Positions 29,863 through 37,765 of a DNA stretch of 40,615 nt are shown piece by piece. This DNA comes from a virus. The stretch is from positions 1-40,615 of the IMG/VR virus record IMGVR_UViG_3300033698_000020. One strand, 5' to 3'. Within the stretch, counting starts at the first letter, position 1. The number at the start of each line of letters is the position of its first letter. Under the pieces are notes generated by a model that worked only from the letters and a program-made list of their open reading frames with translations, did no database searches and was not told the origin of the DNA. The translations under genes were made by a program, and so were the position numbers.

Positions 29863-30446
29863 AGGTTTCAATGTCCAACGCCCTCGAGGGGATCGAAGTC
29901 ACAGTGTCTCTGACATGTGCCGAGCCAAGCGATCTACCTTCTGGGCCAGCTCTTCAACTTCAATCACAGCCCGGAGGTGACGAAGCCGAAGTTTCGGATC
30001 GGCTCCTGGGTACTTTGAACCGTGCATTACCAGGTGTGCTTGGTGAAGCAGTTGGGCAGCTTCGGATAGCGATTGCAGAAATGCATCTTTCTCGGATTTC
30101 TGAGTCACGTAAGGCTTACTCCTTTGCCGAGGCTTTAAAGGACTATGAGGGCGTTGCCTACTCTCCGGCTCGCCCGCTCACTGAAATCATAGTCGTTTAT
30201 GGCTCAGAAGAATGCCGCACCCCTGCCAACGCCGGCAAATTGAAAGCGCACTTCAAGCCAAACGTAGTGATCGAGGGTGAGAACAGCGCCAGAGCACCAC
30301 AGCCCGGTGAGCGCACGTTGATCCTTACCAACTACACCCTTTCCTCAGCCATCGAAGCCCTTTCACTGGATCGCCAGGCTGATGCTCAAAAGTTTGATTC
30401 CGTCAGGTTCATTTCCTTCACCGCCGCCATGCAGGAGCTCAATTAA
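29859..30446 (+). CDS. protein of unknown function
   Basis: 195 residues from ATG 29859. Both ends are coupled: the start overlaps the previous stop (ATGA) and the stop overlaps the next start (TAATG), which supports this frame. The C-terminal half (LTEIIVVYGSEECRTPANAG, LILTNYTLSSAIEALSLDRQ) looks like a folded alpha/beta domain; the first 85 residues are less typical. A minus-strand reading frame with its own ribosome site lies inside it (29899-30108). Function not recognised. Confidence 0.6.
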   Translation: MKVSMSNALEGIEVTVSLTCAEPSDLPSGPALQLQSQPGGDEAEVSDRLLGTLNRALPGVLGEAVGQLRIAIAEMHLSRISESRKAYSFAEALKDYEGVAYSPARPLTEIIVVYGSEECRTPANAGKLKAHFKPNVVIEGENSARAPQPGERTLILTNYTLSSAIEALSLDRQADAQKFDSVRFISFTAAMQELN

Positions 30447-30694
30447 TGCAATCCGAAAACCGCCCCACAGCCCAACAGCTACTGGCCAGCTGGCAACTCA
30501 TCTGGCAACGCAAGCTCAACGGCAAGCCGGAAGAACTGAAAGAGGCGATCACCAGCCACGTGAACCTGTTTCCCAAGGGCAACCATGGCGAAGCGGAAGA
30601 ACGCACCCGGCGCACCGTCGCAGCCTACAGCGGAGACCCCGCCGCTATCCGCGCGCTCATCCAGCGTGGCAAAAACCGCCTGCGGGCAGGGTAA
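30446..30694 (+). CDS. small protein of unknown function
   Basis: 82 residues, helical and basic: SWQLIWQRKLNGKPEELKEAI near residues 15-35 and PAAIRALIQRGKNRLRAG at the end. TAATG overlap with the previous gene. No domain recognised; basic tail may bind nucleic acid. Confidence 0.65.
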   Translation: MQSENRPTAQQLLASWQLIWQRKLNGKPEELKEAITSHVNLFPKGNHGEAEERTRRTVAAYSGDPAAIRALIQRGKNRLRAG

Positions 30695-30704
30695 GGAGCG
30701 AACC

Positions 30705-30887
30705 ATGGCAACCCTCAACTTCCCAGACAACACCCCGGTAGCGGACCTCAAGCAGGCCCGGGCCGCCGTTGGCAAAAGCCTGCAGTACCGCCCGGGGCCC
30801 AACAGCAAACCCCAACCGGAGGACGTGCCCTATGGCCACAACCGCCGCACTGCTCATCTTCAGCCTGTCGCTCGTCTGGCTGATTAA
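30705..30887 (+). CDS. small protein of unknown function
   Basis: 60 residues from ATG 30705, which has AAGGAGCGAACC directly before it. MATLNFPDNTPVADLKQARA opens like a small beta-hairpin plus helix, followed by a proline-rich tail. No domain recognised. The region after 30832 is also open in a second frame. Confidence 0.6.
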   Translation: MATLNFPDNTPVADLKQARAAVGKSLQYRPGPNSKPQPEDVPYGHNRRTAHLQPVARLAD

Positions 30888-31200
30888 ACACGCAACCATT
30901 GAAAGGACGCACCAGGATGACATCACCCATGCCACAAGAAACAAACGCGAAACCCTTTGGCTCTGCATCCCCTTCGCAGGGCGCAAGCACCGGTTTCGGC
31001 TCCATGAGCACACCTTCACATCTCACGGCGCTGGACGGCCGCCTGGCCTGGCTGGATCTCAACACCCGCCCACAGGCAGTGAACCAGGCCCTGAACTTGA
31101 TGTTCTCCGCCGCTATGCAGGACGGCACCGACGCCAACCGCGCCGGTCGTTTTTTGTTGTCCCTATGGAGCCCAGACCAGCACCCCCTGGACCTGAATGA
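30832..31200 (+). CDS. possible overlapping membrane protein
   Basis: ATG 30832 with GGAGG nine bases upstream opens a frame beginning MATTAALLIFSLSLVWLIKH, a clear membrane helix, followed by a basic region. It would run 122 residues and overlap the next gene over most of its length. The first 40 codons look coding; the C-terminal part is proline/arginine-rich like a shadow frame. A short single-pass protein truncated by overlap is possible. Confidence 0.35.
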   Translation: MATTAALLIFSLSLVWLIKHATIERTHQDDITHATRNKRETLWLCIPFAGRKHRFRLHEHTFTSHGAGRPPGLAGSQHPPTGSEPGPELDVLRRYAGRHRRQPRRSFFVVPMEPRPAPPGPE

Positions 31201-31345
31201 CCTGGGCTTTTTCGAGCGGGAACTCAACTACGCCTGCCGGCACCTGGTCAACTTCATTATTGCCTGCCAGATAAGCTTCCAACAGCTGGTCACCCACAGC
31301 CAGATGGAACCCATCATCGCCGCCTGGGGAGAAGAGCACCAATGA
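30917..31345 (+). CDS. DUF7673-like protein, first copy
   Basis: 142 residues from ATG 30917; an ATG at 31004 is an alternative since the first 30 residues are low complexity. Core: RPQAVNQALNLMFSAAMQDG, RAGRFLLSLWSPDQHPLDLN, ending MEPIIAAWGEEHQ. The layout (helix, FLLSLW, about 40 residues, WGExHQ end) matches the protein at 33.77-34.17 kb, so the two are probably related. Role unknown. Confidence 0.75.
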   Translation: MTSPMPQETNAKPFGSASPSQGASTGFGSMSTPSHLTALDGRLAWLDLNTRPQAVNQALNLMFSAAMQDGTDANRAGRFLLSLWSPDQHPLDLNDLGFFERELNYACRHLVNFIIACQISFQQLVTHSQMEPIIAAWGEEHQ

Positions 31346-31632
31346 ACACCGGCGCCAAGAAACCAGAGCTCACCCTGGAACAGCTGGAAACCGCCTTTGA
31401 AGAACTGGTGGTCCATTTCGATCGCACCGTGGCGCACCTGGAACAGGCCATCAAGCTGATCGCCAAACAGGGCCAGCAGTACGGCGAGGCCATCGCCTGG
31501 CTGCAGGACATCCGCAAGGCCGCCGGCGCCACCGCGCCCGGTGCCAGCCACCAGGAACTGTGCCTGATCATCAAGGATCTGCGCCACCGCGCCTTTGAGA
31601 ACGAAGCCAACAAGCTGCAGGAGGAGCACTGA
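31342..31632 (+). CDS. coiled-coil protein of unknown function
   Basis: 96 residues, almost all helical with heptads (LTLEQLETAFEELVVHFDRT, HLEQAIKLIAKQGQQYGEAI, ELCLIIKDLRHRAFENEANK). ATGA overlap with the gene before, TGATG with the next. No catalytic motif. Probably an oligomerising accessory protein. Confidence 0.7.
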   Translation: MNTGAKKPELTLEQLETAFEELVVHFDRTVAHLEQAIKLIAKQGQQYGEAIAWLQDIRKAAGATAPGASHQELCLIIKDLRHRAFENEANKLQEEH

Positions 31633-31877
31633 TGCCCCGCGCTTGCATGACCAAAACCCACAACCTGGCAGCGCTGATGCGCCTGCCAGATCTGGAACTC
31701 AGGACCGAGATCCAGACAGCCGCCACGGCTGACCCCCTACAGGGCCTGCACCTGTGCCACGAACTGCTGAATGCCGAGCAGTACTACCCCACCCGCCGGG
31801 GCCTCAACAAACTGGTGGGCCGGGAGGTAGAGCGCATTGGCCAACAACTCACCCAGCAACCGGAGTTAACACTGTGA
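31632..31877 (+). CDS. small helical protein of unknown function
   Basis: 81 residues (MPRACMTKTHNLAALMRLPD...). Helical with LHLCHELLNAEQYYPTRRGL. Start overlaps the previous stop (TGATG); the ATG five codons in is an alternative. Ends by GTGA overlap with the following gene. Confidence 0.65.
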   Translation: MPRACMTKTHNLAALMRLPDLELRTEIQTAATADPLQGLHLCHELLNAEQYYPTRRGLNKLVGREVERIGQQLTQQPELTL

Positions 31878-32233
31878 CTGGAAGCAACCGGGGCACCGAC
31901 CTGCCCGAATTCATCAACGATCTGGACGGTGGCGTGTTCGCCGAAAAGGTCTCCCGCGCCTTGAGCGATGTCGCCGCCGGCGTGGTCGACCACAACAAAG
32001 CCGGCGAAGTCACCCTCAAGTTCAAGATCGATCGCATCGGCAACAGCTACCGAGTCGGCATCAAGCACCAGCTCAACTACAAGGTGCCCGAAGCCAACGG
32101 CAGCTACAGCCAGGAGAACACCACCGAAAGCGTGATGCACGTGAATCAAGGTGGCCGCATGACCGTGTTCCCGGAGAACCAGCACCAGCTGCTGAGCAAA
32201 TCCGGCGAGCCAAATTCACAGGATCAGGAGTAA
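31874..32233 (+). CDS. conserved early phage protein of unknown function
   Basis: 119 residues with a GTG start that overlaps the previous stop (GTGA). LPEFINDLDGGVFAEKVSRA, GEVTLKFKIDRIGNSYRVGI, TESVMHVNQGGRMTVFPENQ: a helix followed by a beta-sheet. I have seen this type next to DUF2303 genes in proteobacterial phages; function is not known. It and the DUF2303 gene are separated by only three bases, so they are probably made together. Confidence 0.7.
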   Translation: MTGSNRGTDLPEFINDLDGGVFAEKVSRALSDVAAGVVDHNKAGEVTLKFKIDRIGNSYRVGIKHQLNYKVPEANGSYSQENTTESVMHVNQGGRMTVFPENQHQLLSKSGEPNSQDQE

Positions 32234-32236
32234 TCC

Positions 32237-33100
32237 ATGAGTCTCGAGAACGATCTTAACAACACGCTGGCCACCGTACTGCGCAACATCCAGGCAGAGA
32301 CGATCCAGCGGTTCATCCAGGAACAGACCGATGGATCCGTTGCCGCCTTGCCCGCCGGTGTCAGCGTCACCGATCTGGAGCAATATCTGGAACAGCGCCG
32401 CCGGTACCGCGGATCCATGGCCACCAATCTCATCGCTGAGTTTGTGGAATACGTGACCGCCACAACCAACGATTACGGCTGGCTATCCTCGCCTGAAAAT
32501 ATCCCATGCTTTGTAAGCCCCTCAACCATGGGCGCAAAGACATTCTTCAACCTGGGTGATGTTGAATCCCCTGGCCATGGCGATCACCACGCCACGCTCC
32601 AGCTGGAGAAAACCGAAGCCTTCAGGCAGCTGCTGGACACCAACGGCCGCAAGTTCGACCAGAAGAATCTTGCCGAATGGCTGGAAGACTGGAAAGACCA
32701 CCTGGAAGCCATCGCCGAGGACGGCACCACCACCGTGCCCATGGCTGCCGCCGTCTCTGCCGTGCGTCGAATCACCATCGGTACCACCGCAGAAGCCACC
32801 AGCGAAACCCAAACCCTCAGCAACCGCCGAAGCGCCATGGCGGAAGTGGAAGCCAGGAACAAAGACCAGTTCCCCTGCTTCCTGAAATTCACCTGCGAAC
32901 CCTACCAGGGCCTGCAAGAACGCACCTTCACCCTACGCCTCAGCCTGATCACCAGCGAGAAACCGGTGATCAGCGCCCGAATCGTGCGCCTCGAAACCGC
33001 CGAAGAGGAAATGGCCAAAGAGCTCGAGGAAAAACTCCGCACCGGCTTTGAAGACACCCCCGTGAAAACCTTCGTGGGCAGCTTCAACCCCGGCAAATAA
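32237..33100 (+). CDS. DUF2303 family protein (YfdQ-like)
   Basis: 287 residues. Matches DUF2303 by length and by RRRYRGSMATNLIAEFVEYV, CFVSPSTMGAKTFFNLGDVE, GHGDHHATLQLEKTEAF and QDFAEWLEDW-like FDQKNLAEWLEDWKDH. Found in early regions of many phages and in E. coli prophage gene yfdQ. Function unknown; the repeated association with nuclease genes suggests a role in DNA metabolism or anti-defence (inference). Confidence 0.85.
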   Translation: MSLENDLNNTLATVLRNIQAETIQRFIQEQTDGSVAALPAGVSVTDLEQYLEQRRRYRGSMATNLIAEFVEYVTATTNDYGWLSSPENIPCFVSPSTMGAKTFFNLGDVESPGHGDHHATLQLEKTEAFRQLLDTNGRKFDQKNLAEWLEDWKDHLEAIAEDGTTTVPMAAAVSAVRRITIGTTAEATSETQTLSNRRSAMAEVEARNKDQFPCFLKFTCEPYQGLQERTFTLRLSLITSEKPVISARIVRLETAEEEMAKELEEKLRTGFEDTPVKTFVGSFNPGK

Positions 33101-33107
33101 ACCAACC

Positions 33108-33160
33108 GCGCCCCACGGGGCGCATCTGAGAGGGCTTTCGCCGAGAGCCCTGCCAGATGC
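33108..33160 (+). promoter_or_regulatory. tandem RNA hairpins before the exonuclease gene
   Basis: First hairpin GCGCCCC-AC-GGGGCGC (33108-33123). Second GCATCTG (33122-33128), inner AGGGCT (33131-33136), nine-base loop, AGCCCT (33146-33151), CAGATGC (33154-33160), with a 2x2 internal loop. The two compete for two bases. No T-run follows, and the ribosome site AGAGGAGAACAGC of the next gene comes 5 bp later. Possibly a processing site, antitermination signal or mRNA stabiliser. Confidence 0.65.
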
Positions 33161-33176
33161 CACAGAGGAGAACAGC

Positions 33177-33749
33177 ATGGACCTGAAACAACACGCCGCT
33201 GAATTAGCCAGATTCTGGCTCCACGATAACGCGGTGATTATCGACACAGAGACCACCGGCCTTACCGAGACAGACGAGATCGTAGAGATCAGCGTTATCA
33301 ACTGCCACGGCAACACCCTGCTGGATACGCTGGTTCACCCCGCCGGCGAGATCAACCCAGCGGCACAGGCCGTGCACGGCATCACCCTGGCAGAGACCGT
33401 CGATTCACCTACGTTTGACCAGGTGCTGCCAGACCTGCTGCGCGTCATCCAGGGCAAAACCGTGGTGATGTACAACTCATCCTACGATGCCCGCCTCATC
33501 CAGCAGAGCGCCATGAAACGCGGCTGCATCGCGCCAACCCTGTACCCGCACTGCGCGATGAAAACCTACGCCAAGTTTTACGGACAATGGGACGACTACC
33601 GCGAAGGCTGGAAATGGCAATCCCTCGATAAAGCCGCCCGCCAGTGCGGAGTCACCATAGACGGCAACGCTCACCGCGCCCTCACCGATTGCCACACCAC
33701 CCTCGGCGTGATCAAAACCATGGCCGCTTACAACCCGGCAGCGGCCTGA
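33177..33749 (+). CDS. DEDDh 3'-5' exonuclease (DnaQ-like)
   Basis: 190 residues. Exo I motif IIDTETTGLT with Asp23 and Glu25; Exo II region MYNSSYDARLI; Exo III HRALTDCHTTLGVI with the catalytic His and Asp. This is the RNase T/DnaQ fold. Acts on single-stranded DNA or RNA ends, in phage recombination, proofreading or processing. Strong ribosome site AGAGGAGAACAGC follows two RNA hairpins, so expression may differ from the genes before it. Confidence 0.92.
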   Translation: MDLKQHAAELARFWLHDNAVIIDTETTGLTETDEIVEISVINCHGNTLLDTLVHPAGEINPAAQAVHGITLAETVDSPTFDQVLPDLLRVIQGKTVVMYNSSYDARLIQQSAMKRGCIAPTLYPHCAMKTYAKFYGQWDDYREGWKWQSLDKAARQCGVTIDGNAHRALTDCHTTLGVIKTMAAYNPAAA

Positions 33750-33766
33750 ACCAGGAGAACAAAACC

Positions 33767-34168
33767 ATGGAACAGATTCAGGACCCAATTTACAGCGGCA
33801 ACGTCACCGTCCGCTGCACCGCAGAGGAATACGAGGCCAGGCAGCGCCAGAAACAAGCAGAGTCACAGCAGCGCTACCAGAACAACCCCCAGGCCGCCGC
33901 CACCAAACTCTACCAGATCGCCCGGGGCGACACCGGCGGAGGCCGTGCAGCCAGCGCCTTGCTGCTGTCCCTGTGGAACAACAACTACGTGGCCAACCTG
34001 CGCGACGTTATCTGCAGCCTGGATATCGACAACACAGAGGCTGCGATCGCGCTGCTGTCCACGCTGGGCCCCGGCCACCACCTGGAACGCTACCTCACCC
34101 AGGAGCAGATCATCGAAATTATCGATGTGTGGGGCGAAAGCCATCAGCGCCGGAGGGATCGGTCATGA
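33767..34168 (+). CDS. DUF7673-like protein, second copy
   Basis: 133 residues from ATG 33767 (CAGGAGAACAAAACC before it). AATKLYQIARGDTGGGRAAS, ALLLSLWNNNYVANLRDVIC, and IIEIIDVWGESHQ. Shares the LLLSLW and C-terminal WGExHQ features with the protein at 30.9 kb. A charged N-terminus (YEARQRQKQAESQQRYQ) is extra. Function unknown. Confidence 0.78.
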   Translation: MEQIQDPIYSGNVTVRCTAEEYEARQRQKQAESQQRYQNNPQAAATKLYQIARGDTGGGRAASALLLSLWNNNYVANLRDVICSLDIDNTEAAIALLSTLGPGHHLERYLTQEQIIEIIDVWGESHQRRRDRS

Positions 34169-34488
34169 CCACAGAACAAGTCAGCCGCCAGGACTTTGAA
34201 GAGGCCCTGCGCGAAGACGAGATTCAGCAGCCCAAACCAGGGCGAACGGGTGCCCAGGTATTTGCCGATGTTGAGAAAGAAGTCAACAAGTACCTCGGAA
34301 GCAGCGCCGCTGACTGTGCCGCAACTCTCGAATGCAGCGTGGCCAACCATCCCGAGCTTGCACTGGCCGACATCATCCACTGCCTGATGGTGATGAACCA
34401 CAAAGGACTCGAGAGAAAGGCCCACCGGGCAGCGATGCTGAAGGCTGCACGCAAGGCACTGACCAAGATTGGAGAGTTCAAGGGATGA
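34165..34488 (+). CDS. DUF7740-like small helical protein
   Basis: 107 residues, ATGA overlap start. TGAQVFADVEKEVNKYLG, then CAATLECSVANHPELALADI and IHCLMVMNHKGLERKAHRAA. Helical, with HRAAMLKAARKALTKIGEF as basic C-terminal helix. I recall similar proteins next to the DUF7673-like gene in phages; the family name is tentative and function unknown. Confidence 0.6.
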   Translation: MTTEQVSRQDFEEALREDEIQQPKPGRTGAQVFADVEKEVNKYLGSSAADCAATLECSVANHPELALADIIHCLMVMNHKGLERKAHRAAMLKAARKALTKIGEFKG

Positions 34489-34937
34489 CCGTGGAGAGGC
34501 AGCCCTACCGCCCGCAGCCCGAAGAATGGGAAGAGGCAGTCACCATGCTCTGCTTCCAGTGCGCCCGCATGAGCAGCTGCTCCCTCATCGATCAGATGAT
34601 TGAGTGCAAGGATGGCGGAGAGTGGCCCACAGCAGGCTGGGTAACCGACCCCGGGGCCGGCATCACCTGCCTGAGCTATCAAACACGCCCGCTGAAACCG
34701 TTGAACCAGGAAGAGATCCAGGCAATCGCCGCAACCAACCCCGCCACCTGCCAAGGCTGCGCAGCCCGCAAAGGTACAGAGGCCAGCCAGTCACTCCACA
34801 CCAGGCGAGACTTCACCACCGCCGTACGCCTGCCTGGCCTGTTTGCCTGCCACGAAGATCCGGAAGGCAAGCGCCCGTGCGGTGGCTGGTGCACGGCGGT
34901 GATGGCACGCATGGAACATCAGGAGGCCACCTCATGA
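34485..34937 (+). CDS. cysteine-rich, probably zinc-binding protein
   Basis: 150 residues from ATG 34485 (ATGA overlap). Two cysteine clusters: C23-x2-C26-x5-C32 with C41 and C62, and C89-x2-C92 with C122, C132 and C136. The second includes CQGCAARKGTEASQSLHTRR and FACHEDPEGKRPCGGWC. Such clusters normally hold zinc, or less often an iron-sulfur centre. No known domain assigned. Encoded between small early genes; could bind DNA or host proteins. Confidence 0.75.
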   Translation: MTVERQPYRPQPEEWEEAVTMLCFQCARMSSCSLIDQMIECKDGGEWPTAGWVTDPGAGITCLSYQTRPLKPLNQEEIQAIAATNPATCQGCAARKGTEASQSLHTRRDFTTAVRLPGLFACHEDPEGKRPCGGWCTAVMARMEHQEATS

Positions 34938-35611
34938 CTAGGGAAAGACCAATCCTGCTCAAAGGCGAAATGGTCCGGGCCATTCTGGAAGACAGGAAGA
35001 CGCAGACGCGGCGGATACTGGATCTGCCGATAGGCTGGGATTTTAAGGCTAGTGACGCAGGGCATTGCATCCTCGGGAAAATAACCAGCCCGCACCCAAA
35101 GAAGAACCGCTTCGGAGCTTTCATTCGGAGAGAAATCTATAAGGATTCAGGCAAGTTTGAGCACGACATTGTGCCGTGCAAGTACGGTGAACCCGGTGAC
35201 CGACTTTGGGTGCGGGAGAATTTCTTGCAGCTGATGCATGGCGAGGTACCGGATGGTCGTGTGAAGTATCTGGCAAGCATAGATCCTCGCTCAACCGGAA
35301 CACCAAAGAACGACGGGTATTGGTGGCGCAAGCGACCCTCAATCCACATGCCCCGCTGGGCCAGCCGGATCACGCTGGAGATCACCGATGTTCGGGTGGA
35401 GCGGTTGCAGGATATCAGCGAAGCAGATGCCAAGGCGGAGGGTGTGCCTGGCGAGAAGGAGGCAGCCGATGCCGGACTGGCATGGTACGACAAGCCGCGC
35501 CGGGCGTTTCAGTTTCTGTGGCAATCCATCAACGGCCCCGATTCATGGGACACCAACCCCTGGGTATGGGTAATCGAATTCAAGCGAATCACCCAGGAGG
35601 CCACCCAATGA
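34934..35611 (+). CDS. ASCH/PUA-like phage protein
   Basis: 225 residues. RPILLKGEMVRAILEDRKTQTRRIL, quoted across the start, YGEPGDRLWVRENF, ASRITLEITDVRVERLQDIS and TNPWVWVIEFKRI are the marks of ASCH-like proteins common in phage early regions and sometimes labelled morphogenetic. ASCH domains resemble PUA folds and bind RNA. Start by ATGA overlap. Function in the phage is unknown. Confidence 0.85.
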   Translation: MTRERPILLKGEMVRAILEDRKTQTRRILDLPIGWDFKASDAGHCILGKITSPHPKKNRFGAFIRREIYKDSGKFEHDIVPCKYGEPGDRLWVRENFLQLMHGEVPDGRVKYLASIDPRSTGTPKNDGYWWRKRPSIHMPRWASRITLEITDVRVERLQDISEADAKAEGVPGEKEAADAGLAWYDKPRRAFQFLWQSINGPDSWDTNPWVWVIEFKRITQEATQ

Positions 35612-36105
35612 TCACCGCCCGCCTCAACCGACTCCTAAAAGCCTACCGCATCGCCAAGGCCCTTATCGGAGACGCCAACCGTGGCCTGGCAATCCCCGGC
35701 CCGGTGTTCCGCTGGTGCCACAAATTACGCATGGCGGTCTGGGCAGAGATCAACCTCATCAGGCGCTTCATCCCCCACATCCGGGCCGCCAACCTCAAAC
35801 AGGAGAAAACCATGGCATACCGAACCGAACTGAACGACGCCGGAGAATCACCCTCAGCAAGCAGCCGCCGGCAAGACGACAAAGCCATGAAAGACATCAT
35901 CAGCGCCCTGCAAGACGGCGCCCACCTGCGCATCCACACCAAAGTGCGCCGCGCCGCCATCGAGGGCCTGCCAGACAAAGACGCCCGCAACGGCCGAACC
36001 ATCAGCGCCCACCGCTGCAAGAAGCTGGCAAAGGAAGGGATCATCCGCGAAGTCGCCATGGACCGCTACGCCTTCAACCCAGACCTGGAACTGGAGGCCC
36101 TGTGA
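35608..36105 (+). CDS. protein of unknown function with strong internal start
   Basis: 165 residues from ATG 35608 (ATGA overlap). Residues 1-68 are basic and helical (LNRLLKAYRIAKALIGDANR, RMAVWAEINLIRRFIPHIRA). At residue 69 an in-frame ATG (35812) is preceded by AGGAGAAAACC, one of the best ribosome sites in the operon, giving a separate 97-residue product, MAYRTELNDAGESPSASSRR..., that ends in a winged-helix-like region (ISAHRCKKLAKEGIIREVAM). Both forms may be made. Confidence 0.65.
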   Translation: MITARLNRLLKAYRIAKALIGDANRGLAIPGPVFRWCHKLRMAVWAEINLIRRFIPHIRAANLKQEKTMAYRTELNDAGESPSASSRRQDDKAMKDIISALQDGAHLRIHTKVRRAAIEGLPDKDARNGRTISAHRCKKLAKEGIIREVAMDRYAFNPDLELEAL

Positions 36106-37244
36106 TGGACAACAAAACCGCACGGCAGGATCTGGAGACTGTGATCCGGGTGGAAGACCTGGCACTGGGATCGATGCGCAAGCTTCGGGGAATTCAGGAT
36201 TGGTTGAGGGCTCAGGCAGCTGGCGCACAACAGGCACCAGACCAAACACCAGCGGCCCGTTGGCGGGAAGCAGGAGAGCCCGACCCTCACGATGGCAAGT
36301 ACGAAGGTGAGCGGGCTTCCTTGTGCAAAGGCGATATGACAGACGATGAGCTCGCCAATGAAGTTTACCTGGACCCGAACATTGGAAACCTGACAGCTGC
36401 CAAGGAGCGCATCCGCTGGCTCTCGCGGAAGCTGGAGTCTCACCACACTGATCTACTCAAAATTCATCGCGTCACCTCCGGCATCGCTCACGTAGAGCCA
36501 ATTACTGAGGATGATCACCTCACGGTGAAACGCGTGAAGGAAATGGCTCAGATGATCAATCGGTTGAGCGATCAGAAGAGCGGAGAGGCCGAGCCAAAAC
36601 CCATGATCCCCGTGTACCAGGAACTCTTACACGATCCTGAAAAGGAAAATGGCGACTGCTTCCGCGCATGTGTCGCCACCTTGCTAGGGCTGACACTGGA
36701 ACAGGTCCCCCATTTCTGTCGCAAGGGCAACGATGGTAACTGGTTCAACGAGTTTCAGGAGTGGCTGAAAGCCCGGGGCTGGACATGTTTTTCAGTTTCA
36801 AGCGGCGATCCAGATGGCTGGTTCATGAGCGTTGCAATGTCTGACGCTGTGTACCTACTGGCCGGACCTTCACCGAGATTCGAGGGTGAGCTGCACCAGG
36901 TTCTGGCTCGCGGTGGCGAGATAATTCATGACCCTCACCCAGATAACACGGGCTTGCTGCCTCCTGCTGAGGGCGAGTATTGGGAGGCGACAATCGTTCT
37001 TCCCAACAAACCGTTCTGGTTTTTCGATCAGTTATCGAAGCCACAGATCGGGATTCCAGAGCGATCTTCCCTCATACACGTTGCTGAATGCTTTTTGGAG
37101 AATGTCGAAGAAGTTACGGAGCTGCTGCTGGCATCTGGTCGAGCGGACAATATTGTGGCTCTTTGCGACGCGCTGAACCGAATTGCCTACTCAGCAGAAT
37201 CAGCACTTTGCGCCACCACACCAGCAGATAATGGAGCTGAGTGA
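36105..37244 (+). CDS. three-part protein with papain-like cysteine peptidase domain
   Basis: 379 residues from ATG 36105 (TGATG overlap). Residues 1-45 form a helix similar in DNA to the start of the gene at 29.35 kb. Residues 70-160 are helical (LTAAKERIRWLSRKLESHHT). Residues 165-305 resemble a cysteine-peptidase/BtrH-like fold: NGDCFRACVATLLGLTLEQV with Cys185, FQEWLKARGW, GELHQVLARGG with His264, and IIHDPHPDNTG with Asp276, a plausible Cys-His-Asp set. The last 70 residues form a helical tail. Activity and target unknown; could process a phage or host protein. Confidence 0.75.
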   Translation: MDNKTARQDLETVIRVEDLALGSMRKLRGIQDWLRAQAAGAQQAPDQTPAARWREAGEPDPHDGKYEGERASLCKGDMTDDELANEVYLDPNIGNLTAAKERIRWLSRKLESHHTDLLKIHRVTSGIAHVEPITEDDHLTVKRVKEMAQMINRLSDQKSGEAEPKPMIPVYQELLHDPEKENGDCFRACVATLLGLTLEQVPHFCRKGNDGNWFNEFQEWLKARGWTCFSVSSGDPDGWFMSVAMSDAVYLLAGPSPRFEGELHQVLARGGEIIHDPHPDNTGLLPPAEGEYWEATIVLPNKPFWFFDQLSKPQIGIPERSSLIHVAECFLENVEEVTELLLASGRADNIVALCDALNRIAYSAESALCATTPADNGAE

Positions 37245-37765
37245 TGACGGCAAAGATACTGGACCCATGTTGCGGCGGCCGCATGATGTGGATGGATCGG
37301 CAGAACCCGGATGTAGTTTTCGGAGACCTCCGGCACGAAACCATAAAGGTTACTGACCGATCACATGGAAAGCTAAATGGCACCCGAACTCTGCACATCG
37401 AACCAGATATACAGATGGATTTTCGGAACCTTCCGTTTGCTGACGAGACTTTCGCCCTGGTTTCCTTCGATCCTCCGCACCTTGAGCGTGCCGGCCCTAA
37501 AAGCTGGCTGGCAGCAAAATATGGGAGGCTAAGCAGCGATTGGCGTAACGACCTAAAAGCCGGGTTTATTGAATGTCTGCGAGTCCTAAAGCCCGATGGA
37601 GTTCTGGTTTTCAAGTGGAATGAAACCCAGGTGAAAGTTGGAGAAGTTTTGGAGCTCGCTCCGATTGCTCCTTTGTTCGGACACCTGTCCGGCAGAACCG
37701 GGTTGACCCACTGGCTCGTTTTCATGAAACCACCAGGCGAAAAGGAGGCCCGCGGCAATGTCTGA
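37244..37765 (+). CDS. class I SAM-dependent methyltransferase-like protein
   Basis: 173 residues from ATG 37244 (TGATG overlap). ILDPCCGGRMMWMDRQ at 5-20 is an SAM-binding motif I variant, and VSFDPPHL (DPPH at 76-79) the catalytic motif IV region seen in amino-methylating enzymes. RVLKPDGVLVFKWNET is the following strand. No target recognition domain, which would suit a small stand-alone DNA methylase or another substrate. May protect phage DNA from restriction (inference). Confidence 0.85.
   Translation: MTAKILDPCCGGRMMWMDRQNPDVVFGDLRHETIKVTDRSHGKLNGTRTLHIEPDIQMDFRNLPFADETFALVSFDPPHLERAGPKSWLAAKYGRLSSDWRNDLKAGFIECLRVLKPDGVLVFKWNETQVKVGEVLELAPIAPLFGHLSGRTGLTHWLVFMKPPGEKEARGNV

Noticed and set aside
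32556-33051. Alternative frames inside the DUF2303 gene (proline/histidine-rich)
   Set aside because: Typical out-of-frame shadows of a GC-rich gene; DUF2303 match is clear in the main frame.
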